A DNA stretch of 64,000 nt, taken from NCBI RefSeq assembly GCF_014648815.1, contig NZ_BMRV01000004.1:124001-188000 (forward strand). The letters run 5' to 3'. A program made the translations under genes and the position numbers. Position 1 is the stretch's first letter. Each line of letters starts with the position of its first letter. Source of the DNA: Streptomyces flaveolus. GTDB taxonomy: Bacteria > Actinomycetota > Actinomycetes > Streptomycetales > Streptomycetaceae. The notes beneath the pieces are model-generated. The model was not told the DNA's origin and ran no database searches. It saw only the letters and a program-made list of their open reading frames with translations. Below are positions 10,302-18,654 of the stretch, in pieces.

Positions 10302-11248
10302 CGGACCCCGCCACTCCATCGGCGCAACCCACCTCGGTCGTACGACCCGACATCCCCGGCGGGCGCGAAGTGACCCACCGGGACGTCGCCGCCAACGGCG
10401 CCCGCTTCCACATCGCCGAGCTCGGCGACGGACCGCTGGTGCTGCTGCTGCACGGCTTCCCGCAGTTCTGGTGGACCTGGCGGCACCAGCTGACGGCGCT
10501 GGCCGACGCCGGTTTCCGCGCGGTCGCCATGGACCTGCGCGGCGTCGGCGGCAGCGACCGCACGCCGCGCGGTTACGACCCCGCGGGCCTCGCCCTGGAC
10601 ATCACCGGCGTGATCCGCTCGCTCGGCGAGCCGGACGCCGCGCTGGTCGGCCACGACCTGGGCGGCTACCTGGCCTGGACGGCCGCGGCGATGCGGCCCA
10701 AGCTCGTGCGGCGGCTCGCGGTGTCGTCGATGCCCCACCCCCGGCGCTGGCGCTCGGCCATGCTCGGGGACGTCCGGCAGACCCGGGCGGGATCGTACAT
10801 CTGGGGCTTCCAGCGTCCCTGGATCCCGGAGCGGCAGCTGACCGCGGACGACGGCGCGCTGGTCGGCCGGCTCATCCAGGACTGGTCGGGGCCGCGGCTG
10901 CCGGACGAGAAGGCGGTGGAGGTCTACCGCCGGGCCATGTGCATCCCGTCCACGGCGCACTGCTCCGTCGAGCCGTACCGCTGGCTGGTCCGCTCGCTGG
11001 CCCGCCCCGACGGCGTCCAGTTCTACCGCCGCATGAAGCGGCCGGTGCGGGTGCCGACGCTGCATCTGCACGGTTCGCTGGACCCCGTGATGCGGACGCG
11101 GAGCGCGGCGGGATCCGGTCAGTACGTCGAAGCGCCCTACCGCTGGCGGTTGTTCGACGGACTCGGGCACTTCCCGCACGAAGAGGATCCGGTCGCTTTC
11201 TCCACAGAACTGATCAACTGGCTGAAGGATCCCGAACCCGATCGGTGA
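10298..11248 (+). CDS. alpha/beta hydrolase, epoxide hydrolase-like
   Basis: Encodes 316 aa. The alpha/beta-hydrolase fold is shown by LLLHGFPQFWWTW (oxyanion HGFP), the nucleophile elbow GHDLGG with D120 as nucleophile, and GLGHFPHEE carrying the catalytic His. An Asp nucleophile points to epoxide hydrolases or haloalkane dehalogenases rather than esterases; the position beside a DUF1469 protein and MarP matches mycobacterial EphE, so epoxide hydrolase is preferred. The substrate is unknown. It is translationally coupled to the preceding membrane protein gene. Confidence 0.9.
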   Translation: MTDPATPSAQPTSVVRPDIPGGREVTHRDVAANGARFHIAELGDGPLVLLLHGFPQFWWTWRHQLTALADAGFRAVAMDLRGVGGSDRTPRGYDPAGLALDITGVIRSLGEPDAALVGHDLGGYLAWTAAAMRPKLVRRLAVSSMPHPRRWRSAMLGDVRQTRAGSYIWGFQRPWIPERQLTADDGALVGRLIQDWSGPRLPDEKAVEVYRRAMCIPSTAHCSVEPYRWLVRSLARPDGVQFYRRMKRPVRVPTLHLHGSLDPVMRTRSAAGSGQYVEAPYRWRLFDGLGHFPHEEDPVAFSTELINWLKDPEPDR

Positions 11249-11594
11249 CCGAACGGACTCGCCCGGTATCCGTACCGGAACGCTTGTCCTATGAACGGCC
11301 ACTTGCCCGGCGCATAGGCCAATTGAGGGGCCCGGGAGCGGTTATCGACCTTGGGGCGGGGGCACACGTCCCGGTATGGGCTGGACGCACGACTACAGTG
11401 ACGTAGCACGCGACGGCCGCTCCACGAGCGGCGCGAGCACCCACCGACGCGGCGGCACCCCGCAACTGGCGGGGACCGATCTACGAGTGGGCATTCCGCG
11501 CATTCTGCGCCGCCGGGCCCGCTGGGTCTCCGTACGCCTGCGTCATCCGCGTACCTGACCGCCACGCGGTTCACGCCCACGGAGCCGGACTCCC
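11249..11594. other. gap between hydrolase and MarP-like gene
   Basis: A 346-bp space between two convergent genes. It contains one short rightward frame of moderate quality (11376-11558, listed separately) and no clear terminator. The stretch 11270-11340 is less GC-rich than its flanks and could hold a promoter for that frame. Confidence 0.4.
11376..11558 (+). CDS. possible small basic protein
   Basis: A 60-codon frame beginning ATG GGC TGG and ending TGA. The product starts MGWTHDYSD, is rich in Arg, and ends in a strongly basic stretch (RILRRRARWVSVRLRH). By eye about four fifths of third positions are G or C, lower than neighbouring genes but above random. No clear ribosome-binding site precedes it. 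It could be a genuine small gene or a chance frame. I do not recognise a family. Confidence 0.35.
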   Translation: MGWTHDYSDVARDGRSTSGASTHRRGGTPQLAGTDLRVGIPRILRRRARWVSVRLRHPRT

Positions 11595-12794
11595 TCAGAG
11601 CGCACAGCTGTCGCTGTCCACCTGCTGGTTGGCGGCGCGGCCCTCGGCGATGTCCTCGCGGATCTCGTCCGCGGTGAGCGCGTAGCCGGTGTCCGGGTCG
11701 TCGAGGGACTTGGCGAAGACCACGCCGTAGACCTCGCCCTCGGGCGTCAGCAGCGGGCCGCCCGAGTTGCCCTGACGGACGGTCGCGAACAGCGAGTAGA
11801 CGTCGCGGCGGACCGTGTCGCGGTGGTAGATGTCCGGGCCGCTGGCCGTGATGCGCCCGCGCACGCGCGCGGCCCGCACGTCGTACGCCCCGTTCTCCGG
11901 GAAGCCCGCGACGATCGCGTCGTCGTCCCTGTTCGCGTCGTCGTCCGTGAACCGCAGTGCGGGGGCGCGCAGTTCCGGCACGTCGAGTACGGCGATGTCG
12001 CGCTGCCAGTCGTAGAGGACGACCGTCGCGTCGTACTTGCGGCCCTCACCGCCTATCTGCACGGTGGGCTCGTCGACGCCGCCCACCACATGGGCGTTGG
12101 TCATCACGCGGCGCTCGGCGAAGACGAATCCGGTGCCCTCCAGCACCTTGCCGCAACCGGTGGCCGTGCCCGTGACCTTGACGATGGAACGCTTGGCGCG
12201 GGTCGCGACCGGGCTGTTGACGAGGGCCGGGTCGGGCGGCTGGACGTCGGTGATCGGCTCGTTGGAGAACGGGCTGAAGACCTGCGGGAAGCCGTTCTGC
12301 GCGAGGACGGAGGAGAAGTCCGCGAACCAGGTGTCGGCCTGCGCGGGCAGAGCCCGGGAGACGCCCAGCAGCACCTTGGAACTGCGGACCTCCTTGCCGA
12401 GCGTGGGCAGCGTGGTGCCGGCGAGGGCGGAGCCGATGAGCCAGGCGACGAGGAGCATGGCGACGACGTTGACCAGGGCGCCGCCGGTGGCGTCCAGGGC
12501 CCGGGCCGGGGACCAAGTGATGTACCGGCGCAGCTTGTTGCCCAGGTGCGTGGTCAGGGCCTGGCCGACGGAGGCGCAGATGATGACGACGACGACCGCG
12601 ACGACGGCGGCGGTCGTACTCACCTCCGCGTTGTCCGTCAGGGCGTCCCAGACGACCGGCAGCAGGTAGACGGCGACGAGACCGCCGCCGAGGAAGCCGA
12701 TCACGGACAGGATGCCGACCACGAAACCCTGGCGGTAGCCGACGATCGCGAACCAGACGGCGGCCAGCAGCAGCAGGATGTCCAGCACGTTCAC
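11595..12794 (-). CDS. MarP-family membrane serine protease (CvpA + trypsin-like)
   Basis: Encodes 399 aa. The N-terminal ~125 residues hold four hydrophobic segments of the CvpA/colicin V type, and the rest is a periplasmic chymotrypsin-fold protease. The triad is visible: H235 in TNAHVV, D266 in RDIAVL and S344 in GNSGGP. C214 and C397 match the disulfide pair known to control M. tuberculosis MarP. The expected role is proteolysis of envelope targets under acid or oxidative stress. It is the last gene of a leftward run nth-NUDIX-marP, 47 bp after the NUDIX stop. Confidence 0.93.
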   Translation of the reverse strand: MNVLDILLLLAAVWFAIVGYRQGFVVGILSVIGFLGGGLVAVYLLPVVWDALTDNAEVSTTAAVVAVVVVIICASVGQALTTHLGNKLRRYITWSPARALDATGGALVNVVAMLLVAWLIGSALAGTTLPTLGKEVRSSKVLLGVSRALPAQADTWFADFSSVLAQNGFPQVFSPFSNEPITDVQPPDPALVNSPVATRAKRSIVKVTGTATGCGKVLEGTGFVFAERRVMTNAHVVGGVDEPTVQIGGEGRKYDATVVLYDWQRDIAVLDVPELRAPALRFTDDDANRDDDAIVAGFPENGAYDVRAARVRGRITASGPDIYHRDTVRRDVYSLFATVRQGNSGGPLLTPEGEVYGVVFAKSLDDPDTGYALTADEIREDIAEGRAANQQVDSDSCAL

Positions 12795-12841
12795 TGATTC
12801 AGGCCTCGCCTCGTCGTCCTACGCTCACACCGGTCACCCTG

Positions 12842-13549
12842 TCATGACCGCCAGTCCAGCGGGACCTGCTTGTCCCTGTCCCAGGGCCGCTCCCAGCCCG
12901 CGAAGTGCAGCAGCCGGTCGATGATCCCGGCGGTGAAGCCCCACACCAGGGTCGATTCGACCAGGAATGCCGGGCCTCGGTGGCCGCGGGGGTGGACGGC
13001 GGTGACACGATTGGCCGGGTCCGTGAGATCGGCCACGGGGACCGTGAAGACCCGCGCCGTCTCGTTCGGATCGACGACACCGACCGGGCTGGGCTCGCGC
13101 CACCAGCCGAGCACCGGCGTGACGACGAAGCTGCTGACCGGGATGTACAGCTTGGGCAGGGCCCCGAAGAGCTGCACACCGGCCGGATCGAGGCCGGTCT
13201 CCTCCTCGGCCTCGCGCAGGGCGGCCCGCAGCGGCCCCTCCCCCTGCGGATCACCGTCCTCCGGGTCGAGGGCGCCGCCGGGGAACGAGGGCTGGCCCGC
13301 GTGCGAGCGCAGGGAGCTGGCCCGCTCCATGAGCAGCAGCTCCGGGCCGCGACCGCCCTCGCTCTCGGCTCTGCCCTCGCCGAAAAGGATCAGCACGGCG
13401 GACTGCCGCCCGGCGCCGTCGGCCGGGGGGAGGAAGCGGCTCAGCTGTCTCGGCCGGACCGTCCGAACGGCCCGTGCCACCGGCTCCAGCCAGCCGGGCA
13501 GGCCCACCTCGCTGAGCGCCACGCCCTGAGTGTTGCCCGCCCGCGTCAT
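12842..13549 (-). CDS. NUDIX hydrolase, CoA pyrophosphatase-like
   Basis: Encodes 235 aa. The NUDIX box spans GGALDPEDGDP through REAEEETGLD near the middle, with the G...REAEEETG core intact. The surrounding LLMERASSLRSHAGQPSFPGG resembles NudL-type CoA diphosphatases. It probably hydrolyses a nucleoside diphosphate linked to another group; CoA or its derivatives are the best guess. The ATG at 13549 has GGGGG upstream; a GTG two codons earlier is also possible. It lies between nth and the MarP-like gene on the same strand. Confidence 0.88.
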   Translation of the reverse strand: MTRAGNTQGVALSEVGLPGWLEPVARAVRTVRPRQLSRFLPPADGAGRQSAVLILFGEGRAESEGGRGPELLLMERASSLRSHAGQPSFPGGALDPEDGDPQGEGPLRAALREAEEETGLDPAGVQLFGALPKLYIPVSSFVVTPVLGWWREPSPVGVVDPNETARVFTVPVADLTDPANRVTAVHPRGHRGPAFLVESTLVWGFTAGIIDRLLHFAGWERPWDRDKQVPLDWRS

Positions 13550-13601
13550 CGCCACCCCCGTTCTGCCGTGTCCAACGCCCGACGCCCCCGAGATCGTTCC
13601 G

Positions 13602-14810
13602 TCATCCGGCCCCCAGCGGCGGCGCCGGGGTGCCGCCCGCGTCCAGGTAGGCCTGCGGGGGCTTGAGCCGCTGGCCGGGGAGGCCGCCCTTCTCGTACTT
13701 CAGCAGCTTCTTCGCCTTCTCGGGGTCCGTCTCGCCCTCGCCGTACGCCGGGCAGAGCGGGGCGATGGGGCAGGCCCCGCAGGCGGGCTTGCGGGCGTGG
13801 CAGATGCGGCGGCCGTGCCAGATGACGTGGTGGGACAGGTCCGTCCAGTCGCTCCTGGGGAACAGCGCGCCGACGGCCGCCTCGATCTTGTCCGGGTCGG
13901 TCTCCTCGGTCCACTGCCAGCGGCGCACCAGGCGCTGGAAGTGCGTGTCCACGGTGATGCCGGGGCGGCCGAAGGCGTTGCCCAGCACGACGAAGGCGGT
14001 CTTGCGGCCGACACCGGGCAGCTTGACCAGGTCCTCCAGGCGTCCGGGGACCTCGCCGCCGAAGTCCTCCGTGAGGGCCTTGGACAGCCCTATGACCGAC
14101 CTGGTCTTGGCCCGGAAGAAGCCGGTCGGGCGCAGGATCTCCTCGACCTCCTCGGGGTTGGCGGCGGCCAGGTCCTCGGGGGTGGGGTACTTGGCGAAGA
14201 GGGCGGGCGTCGTCTGGTTGACGCGCAGGTCGGTGGTCTGGGCGGAGAGCACCGTGGCCACCAGGAGCTGGAAGGGGTTCTCGAAGTCCAGCTCCGGGTG
14301 GGCGTACGGATACACCTCGGCGAGTTCGCGGTCGATACGGCGGGCCCGGCGGACCAGGGCGGTTCGCGACTCGTTCCGCGGGGAGTGCGGGGCGATGGTC
14401 TTCGCAGGGGCCACGCCCCTGACCGCGGCGGCGGCCTTCGCCGGGACGACGGCGGGCTTCTTGGCGGGCGCCTGCCTCTTGAGCTGCGCCTGCTTCCTGG
14501 CGGCTGCCGGCTTCTTGGCGGGGGGCGCCTTCTTCGCGGGGGCCGACTTCTCGGCGTGCGCCTGCTTCTCGGCCGACGCCGCCTTCTTGGCGGGGGCCGC
14601 CTTCTTCGCCGGCGCTTTTTTCGCAGGGGCCGGCTTCTTCGCCGGCGCCTGCTCCGCTGCCGCGGCCGGCGCCTTCTCGGCGTTCTTCTTCAAGGCACCC
14701 TTCTCCGCGGTCACTCGCTTGGCAGGCGCCGCCTTCTTTGTCGTTTTCGCCGTTTTCCTGCCGCCATCGGGGCCCTGTTCGCCCACAGCGGAATCGCGAC
14801 GTACAACCAC
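13602..14810 (-). CDS. nth: endonuclease III with histone H1-like N-terminal tail
   Basis: Encodes up to 402 aa. Residues ~20-145 are an Ala/Lys/Pro tail with repeated PAKK and AKKA blocks, like histone H1 tails; residues ~150-370 are a complete endonuclease III. Helix-hairpin-helix LPGVGRKTA carries catalytic K270, VDTHFQRL carries D288, and the [4Fe-4S] cysteines C337, C344, C347 and C353 have the canonical 6-2-5 spacing. It is a base-excision DNA glycosylase/AP-lyase for oxidised pyrimidines. The GTG at 14810 is the farthest plausible start, and the GTG eight codons later is also possible; the tail is in frame with both. It is divergent from crp. Confidence 0.92.
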   Translation of the reverse strand: MVVRRDSAVGEQGPDGGRKTAKTTKKAAPAKRVTAEKGALKKNAEKAPAAAAEQAPAKKPAPAKKAPAKKAAPAKKAASAEKQAHAEKSAPAKKAPPAKKPAAARKQAQLKRQAPAKKPAVVPAKAAAAVRGVAPAKTIAPHSPRNESRTALVRRARRIDRELAEVYPYAHPELDFENPFQLLVATVLSAQTTDLRVNQTTPALFAKYPTPEDLAAANPEEVEEILRPTGFFRAKTRSVIGLSKALTEDFGGEVPGRLEDLVKLPGVGRKTAFVVLGNAFGRPGITVDTHFQRLVRRWQWTEETDPDKIEAAVGALFPRSDWTDLSHHVIWHGRRICHARKPACGACPIAPLCPAYGEGETDPEKAKKLLKYEKGGLPGQRLKPPQAYLDAGGTPAPPLGAG

Positions 14811-14957
14811 CCGCGCAGCCCCCTAGGCCTGTGCTCTCACCGGCGATTCGGACACCCGGCCAGCCTACGACCCGGCACCGACATCCGCCCCGGACCCTGA
14901 AGATCGGCGTCCAATTGGACCCCTGCCGCGTACCCCAGGACATGTGTGCGGCATCCT

Positions 14958-14971
14958 TGTGACAGATCACA
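14958..14971 (+). promoter_or_regulatory. probable Crp operator upstream of crp
   Basis: TGTGACAGATCACA is a perfect TGTGA-N4-TCACA palindrome and contains GTG-N6-CAC, the core reported for Streptomyces Crp. It lies 91 nt upstream of the crp start and about 150 nt from the divergent nth start, so it could serve autoregulation of crp, control of nth, or both. Confidence 0.65.
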
Positions 14972-15062
14972 CTGTTTGGACTGTCCGGCAAAATGGGCAC
15001 CACGGACCCCTGGTACACCGGGGGAACAAGATCCTCTGAGCCGGTCGACAAGGAGAGAACTC

Positions 15063-15737
15063 GTGGACGACGTTCTGCGGCGCAACCCGCTCTTCGCGGC
15101 GCTCGACGACGAGCAATCCGCGGAGCTCCGCGCCTCCATGAGTGAGGTGACCCTCGCCCGCGGCGACTCGCTGTTCCACGAAGGCGACCCCGGAGACCGC
15201 CTTTACGTGGTCACGGAGGGCAAGGTCAAGCTCCACCGCACGTCCCCCGACGGCCGCGAGAACATGCTGGCCGTCGTCGGACCGAGCGAGCTCATCGGCG
15301 AGCTGTCGCTCTTCGACCCGGGCCCGCGCACGGCGACCGCCACCGCGCTGACCGAGGTCAAGCTGCTCGCCCTCGGCCACGGCGACCTCCAGCCCTGGCT
15401 GAACGTCCGCCCGGAGGTCGCCACCGCTCTGCTGCGCGCCGTTGCGCGCCGGCTGCGCAAGACCAACGACGCCATGTCGGACCTGGTCTTCTCGGACGTC
15501 CCCGGCCGCGTCGCCCGCGCCCTGCTGGACCTCTCCCGCCGCTTCGGCGTGCAGTCCGAGGAAGGCATCCACGTCGTGCACGACCTGACGCAGGAGGAGC
15601 TGGCCCAGCTGGTCGGCGCGTCCCGCGAGACGGTCAACAAGGCCCTGGCGGACTTCGCCCAGCGCGGCTGGCTCCGGCTGGAGGCCCGCGCGGTGATCCT
15701 GCTGGACGTGGAGCGGCTCGCCAAGCGCTCCCGCTGA
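15063..15737 (+). CDS. crp: cAMP receptor protein family transcription factor
   Basis: Encodes 224 aa, the S. coelicolor Crp length as I recall it. The N-terminal half is a cyclic-nucleotide-binding beta-barrel with GELSLFDPGPRTATATA as the phosphate-binding cassette, where the Arg-Thr pair contacts cAMP. The C-terminal HTH is LTQEELAQLVGASRETVNKAL. In Streptomyces Crp acts in germination, development and antibiotic production. The GTG at 15063 is preceded by AAGGAGAGA; frames opening further upstream lack such a site. A palindromic operator sits in its own promoter. Confidence 0.96.
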   Translation: MDDVLRRNPLFAALDDEQSAELRASMSEVTLARGDSLFHEGDPGDRLYVVTEGKVKLHRTSPDGRENMLAVVGPSELIGELSLFDPGPRTATATALTEVKLLALGHGDLQPWLNVRPEVATALLRAVARRLRKTNDAMSDLVFSDVPGRVARALLDLSRRFGVQSEEGIHVVHDLTQEELAQLVGASRETVNKALADFAQRGWLRLEARAVILLDVERLAKRSR

Positions 15738-15743
15738 CGGACC

Positions 15744-16586
15744 TCAGTCGGGCAGCTGGATGAGCCCGTGCTCGCCCAGGTACTCCAGCTGCGCCCGCAC
15801 CGACAGCTCCGCCGCCGGCCACAGTGAGCGGTCGACGTCCGCGTACACGTGGGCGACGACCTCGCCCGGCGTCCGGTAGCCGTCCTCCACCGCCGTCTCG
15901 ACCTGGGCGAGGCGGTGGGCGCGGTGGGCGAGGTAGAACTCGACGGCGCCCTGGGCGTCGTCCAGGACCGGCCCGTGGCCGGGCAGCACCGTGTGCACGC
16001 CGTCGTCGGCCGTGAGCGACCTGAGCCTGCGCAGGGAGTCCAGGTAGTCGCCGAGACGGCCGTCGGGGTGGGCCACCACCGTCGTGCCGCGGCCCAGGAC
16101 GGTGTCGCCCGTCAGGACCGCCCGGTCGGCCGGGAGATGGAAGCACAGGGAGTCCGCGGTGTGCCCCGGGGTGGAGACGACCCTCAGCTCCAGGCCGCCG
16201 ACCGTGACCACGTCGCCCGCGGCCAGCCCCTCGTCGCCCAGGCGCAGCGCCGGGTCCAGTGCCCGTACGTTCGTGCGCGTCAGCTCGGCGAAGCGCGCGG
16301 CGCCCTCCGCGTGGTCCGGGTGACCGTGCGTCAGCAGGGTGAGGGCGACGCGCTTGCCCGCCCGCTCGGCGGTGTCGACGACGTTCCGCAGGTGGGTGTC
16401 GTCCAGCGGGCCCGGGTCGACCACGACGGCCAGGTCGGAGTCGGGCTCGGCGAGGATCCAGGTGTTCGTGCCGTCCAGTGTCATCGCGGAGGCGTTGGGC
16501 GCGAGGACGTTCACCGCGCGCGCGGTGGCGGGCCCCGAGAGGACCCCGCCGCGCGGCTGGCCGGGCAGTGCTGCTGCGTCCGTCAT
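15744..16586 (-). CDS. metallo-beta-lactamase-fold hydrolase
   Basis: Encodes 280 aa. The metal-binding motifs are THGHPDHAEG (HxHxDH), STPGHTADS and LPGHGPV, with GDTV supplying the bridging Asp. A C-terminal winged-helix-like region follows. Family members act as glyoxalase II-like or ribonuclease-like (LACTB2) hydrolases, and the C-terminal extension favours the LACTB2-like group. The start ATG overlaps the stop of the upstream NUDIX gene (ATGA), so both are made from one mRNA. The same gene lies beside crp in mycobacteria. Substrate unknown. Confidence 0.9.
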   Translation of the reverse strand: MTDAAALPGQPRGGVLSGPATARAVNVLAPNASAMTLDGTNTWILAEPDSDLAVVVDPGPLDDTHLRNVVDTAERAGKRVALTLLTHGHPDHAEGAARFAELTRTNVRALDPALRLGDEGLAAGDVVTVGGLELRVVSTPGHTADSLCFHLPADRAVLTGDTVLGRGTTVVAHPDGRLGDYLDSLRRLRSLTADDGVHTVLPGHGPVLDDAQGAVEFYLAHRAHRLAQVETAVEDGYRTPGEVVAHVYADVDRSLWPAAELSVRAQLEYLGEHGLIQLPD

Positions 16587-17488
16587 GCGGGGGCTCCCCC
16601 GGTCGGGTCGGAAGGTGTGGCCGGCGTCGGCGTGGTGGCCGGGACGTGCTTGGTGAACTCGTCGTGCCCCGGCCAGGAGAGCTCGATCTCGCCCTCGACC
16701 AGCCGTGCCCGGGCCAGTACGGGCGTCATGTCGCGGTCCGGCGCCGACGCGAGCGCCTCGGCCGCCGTACCGCACTGCGCGAGCGCGCGCAGGGTCGCGA
16801 CGGTCGGCGGCATCATCAGCAGCTCGCCCTTGTCGTACCCCTCCGCCGCGTCGGCCGGGGTGATCCACACCGTCCGGTCGGCCTCCGTGGAGGCGTTGCG
16901 CGTGCGCTGGCCCTCGGGGAGGGCGGCCACGAAGAACCACGTGTCGTAGCGCCGGGACTCGAACTCCGGGGTGATCCAGCGGGCCCAGGCGCCCAGCAGG
17001 TCGGAGCGCAGGACGAGGCCCCTGCGGTCCAGGAACTCCGCGAACGACAGGTCCCGGGCGACCAGGGCCGCGCGGTCGGCCTCCCAGTCCGCGCCCGTGG
17101 TGTCGCCGACCACCGAGTCGGGGGTGGGGCCGGCGAGCAGGACGCCCGCCTCCTCGTACGTCTCCCTCACGGCCGCGCAGACGATCGCCTGGGCGCCCGC
17201 CTCGTCGACGCCGAGCCGGTCCGCCCACCACGCGCGCGTGGGGCCCGCCCAGCCGATGTCACGGTCGTCGTCGCGCGGGTCGACCCCGCCGCCCGGGTAG
17301 GCGTACGCGCCCCCGGCGAACGCCATCGAGGCGCGGCGGCGCAGCATGTGGACGGCGGTGCCGGTGCCGGTGTCCTTGAGGAGCATGACGGTGGCCGCGC
17401 GTCTCGGGGTGACCGGGGTGAGGGTGCCGTCCGCCAGCGCGCGGATGCGGTCCGGCCACTCCGGGGGGTACCACTGACCATTCGCCAT
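16583..17488 (-). CDS. NUDIX hydrolase (NUDT19-like)
   Basis: Encodes 301 aa. GGAYAYPGGGVDPRD and, after an insertion, AVRETYEEAGVLL make up a NUDIX box split by about 35 residues. That spacing is typical of the NUDT7/NUDT19-type CoA diphosphatase group, so CoA-derivative hydrolysis is likely but not proven. The tail is Pro/Thr-rich. It is translationally coupled to the MBL-fold gene downstream. The ATG at 17488 opens with MANGQWYPPEWPDRI. Confidence 0.87.
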   Translation of the reverse strand: MANGQWYPPEWPDRIRALADGTLTPVTPRRAATVMLLKDTGTGTAVHMLRRRASMAFAGGAYAYPGGGVDPRDDDRDIGWAGPTRAWWADRLGVDEAGAQAIVCAAVRETYEEAGVLLAGPTPDSVVGDTTGADWEADRAALVARDLSFAEFLDRRGLVLRSDLLGAWARWITPEFESRRYDTWFFVAALPEGQRTRNASTEADRTVWITPADAAEGYDKGELLMMPPTVATLRALAQCGTAAEALASAPDRDMTPVLARARLVEGEIELSWPGHDEFTKHVPATTPTPATPSDPTGGAPA

Positions 17489-17922
17489 GGCCGGAGGCTA
17501 TCCGGTGACGGGCGGATGTTCGAGTGGCTCCCGGGACCGGACGGGCGTCAGCCTCTGAGGGCCGACCGGTCGGTGAACAGCCGGTTCGTCTCCTCAGGCA
17601 CTCCAGCGGGAGCCGACGGCCGCAGCCGCCGAGGAGCGGTACGAAGTGGGAGCCGGTACGCGCGGACGGCGCAGGGCCACCGAGGCGGGCACCGGGTCGC
17701 GACGCGGGACCCCCGGACCAGGCGGACGGCACAGGGCCGGGTTCTCTCCCATCGGCGGCTGCGGGCCGACGCCGGCTGGTCGCGCGGTTCCCCGCGCCCC
17801 TTCGGGGCGCGATCACTGCACGTGCCTCCAGGGGCGCGGGGAACTGCGCGAGCGGCCACCGACGGCCCGCACGCACGACGAAACCGCGACCCGCCTCCGA
17901 GTCGGGCGTCCGCCCCGGCGGA
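17489..17922. other. gene-free region between NUDIX and RidA genes
   Basis: A 434-bp space. The stretch 17510-17770 is GC-rich without a convincing frame. At 17780-17851 there is an inverted pair of a repeat often seen between Streptomyces genes (listed separately). The promoter of the NUDIX-MBL operon should lie near 17490-17560, but I cannot point to its boxes. Confidence 0.5.
17780..17851. repeat. inverted pair of a Streptomyces intergenic repeat
   Basis: Two 22-nt arms, 17780-17801 (TCGCGCGGTTCCCC...) and 17830-17851 (...GGGGAACTGCGCGA), are reverse complements apart from one base, with a 28-nt spacer. The left arm also begins a local hairpin, CGCGCCCC-TTC-GGGGCGCG, at 17793-17811. Sequences containing GGGGCGCGGGGAACTGCGCGA are abundant between Streptomyces genes, from general knowledge. 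Confidence 0.7.
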
Positions 17923-18390
17923 TCACGCCTCGGTGAGCTCCACCTGGATCTCGACCTCCACCGGCGCGTCCAGCGGCAGTACCGCCACGCCGACCGCGCT
18001 GCGGGCGTGCACGCCCTTGTCGCCGAGGACCGCGCCGAGCAGTTCGCTGGCGCCGTTGACCACGCCCGGCTGGCCGGTGAAGTCGGTCGCGGAGGCGACG
18101 AAGCCGACGACCTTGACCACGCGCGCGATGCGGTCGAGGTCACCGGCGACGGACTTCACCGCGGCCAGGGCGTTCAGCGCGCACGTGCGGGCCAGGTCCT
18201 TGGCCTCCTCCGGCGTGACCTCGCCGCCCACCTTGCCGCTGACCGGAAGCTTGCCGTCCACCATCGGCAGCTGGCCGGAGGTGTAGACGTACCGGCCGGA
18301 CTGCACGGCCGGCTGGTAGGCGGCCAGCGGCGGGACGACCTCGGGCAGCGTCAGGCCGAGCTCGGCCAGCTTCTCCTCGACGGCGCTCAC
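17923..18390 (-). CDS. RidA-family protein
   Basis: Encodes 155 aa. RidA/YjgF proteins are small trimeric enzymes that remove reactive enamine/imine intermediates, and some act in other ways. Visible features: the family core QSGRYVYTSGQLPM, CALNALAAVKS and the C-terminal VEVEIQVELTEA. The Arg that binds the carboxylate in active RidA (near SRSAV...) appears here as HARSAVGV, which fits. The GTG at 18390 overlaps the stop of the DUF4177 gene by 4 nt. At 155 residues it belongs to the longer RidA subgroup. Confidence 0.9.
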   Translation of the reverse strand: MSAVEEKLAELGLTLPEVVPPLAAYQPAVQSGRYVYTSGQLPMVDGKLPVSGKVGGEVTPEEAKDLARTCALNALAAVKSVAGDLDRIARVVKVVGFVASATDFTGQPGVVNGASELLGAVLGDKGVHARSAVGVAVLPLDAPVEVEIQVELTEA

Positions 18391-18548
18391 GCCTGCTTCT
18401 CCCGCTTCAGGTAGGCCACGAGCTGCTCGGGGTTGTTCGGCCCGGGCACGACCTGGACGAGCTCCCAGCCGTCCTCGCCCCAGGTGTCCAGAATCTGCTT
18501 CGTGGCATGGACGAGCAGCGGCACGGTTGCGTATTCCCACTTGGTCAT
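18387..18548 (-). CDS. DUF4177 small protein
   Basis: Encodes 53 aa: begins MTKWEYATVPLL, contains ILDTWGEDGWELVQVVPG, ends in YLKREKQA. This is the DUF4177 pattern (WEYxxVPL...DGWELVxV). It is coupled to the RidA gene by GTGA overlap, an arrangement also seen in mycobacteria (Rv3678A with the RidA gene, from memory). Function unknown. Its start lies about 106 bp from the divergent Get3-like operon. Confidence 0.88.
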   Translation of the reverse strand: MTKWEYATVPLLVHATKQILDTWGEDGWELVQVVPGPNNPEQLVAYLKREKQA

Positions 18549-18654
18549 GCGGCCGACTCTAGCCGCTGCCCGAGGCCCGGCAGACGGCCGACCGCGGCCA
18601 CGTTCTCCACAGCCACCGGCGTACTCCGCGGGCGGACTGGTTACGCTCGAATAC

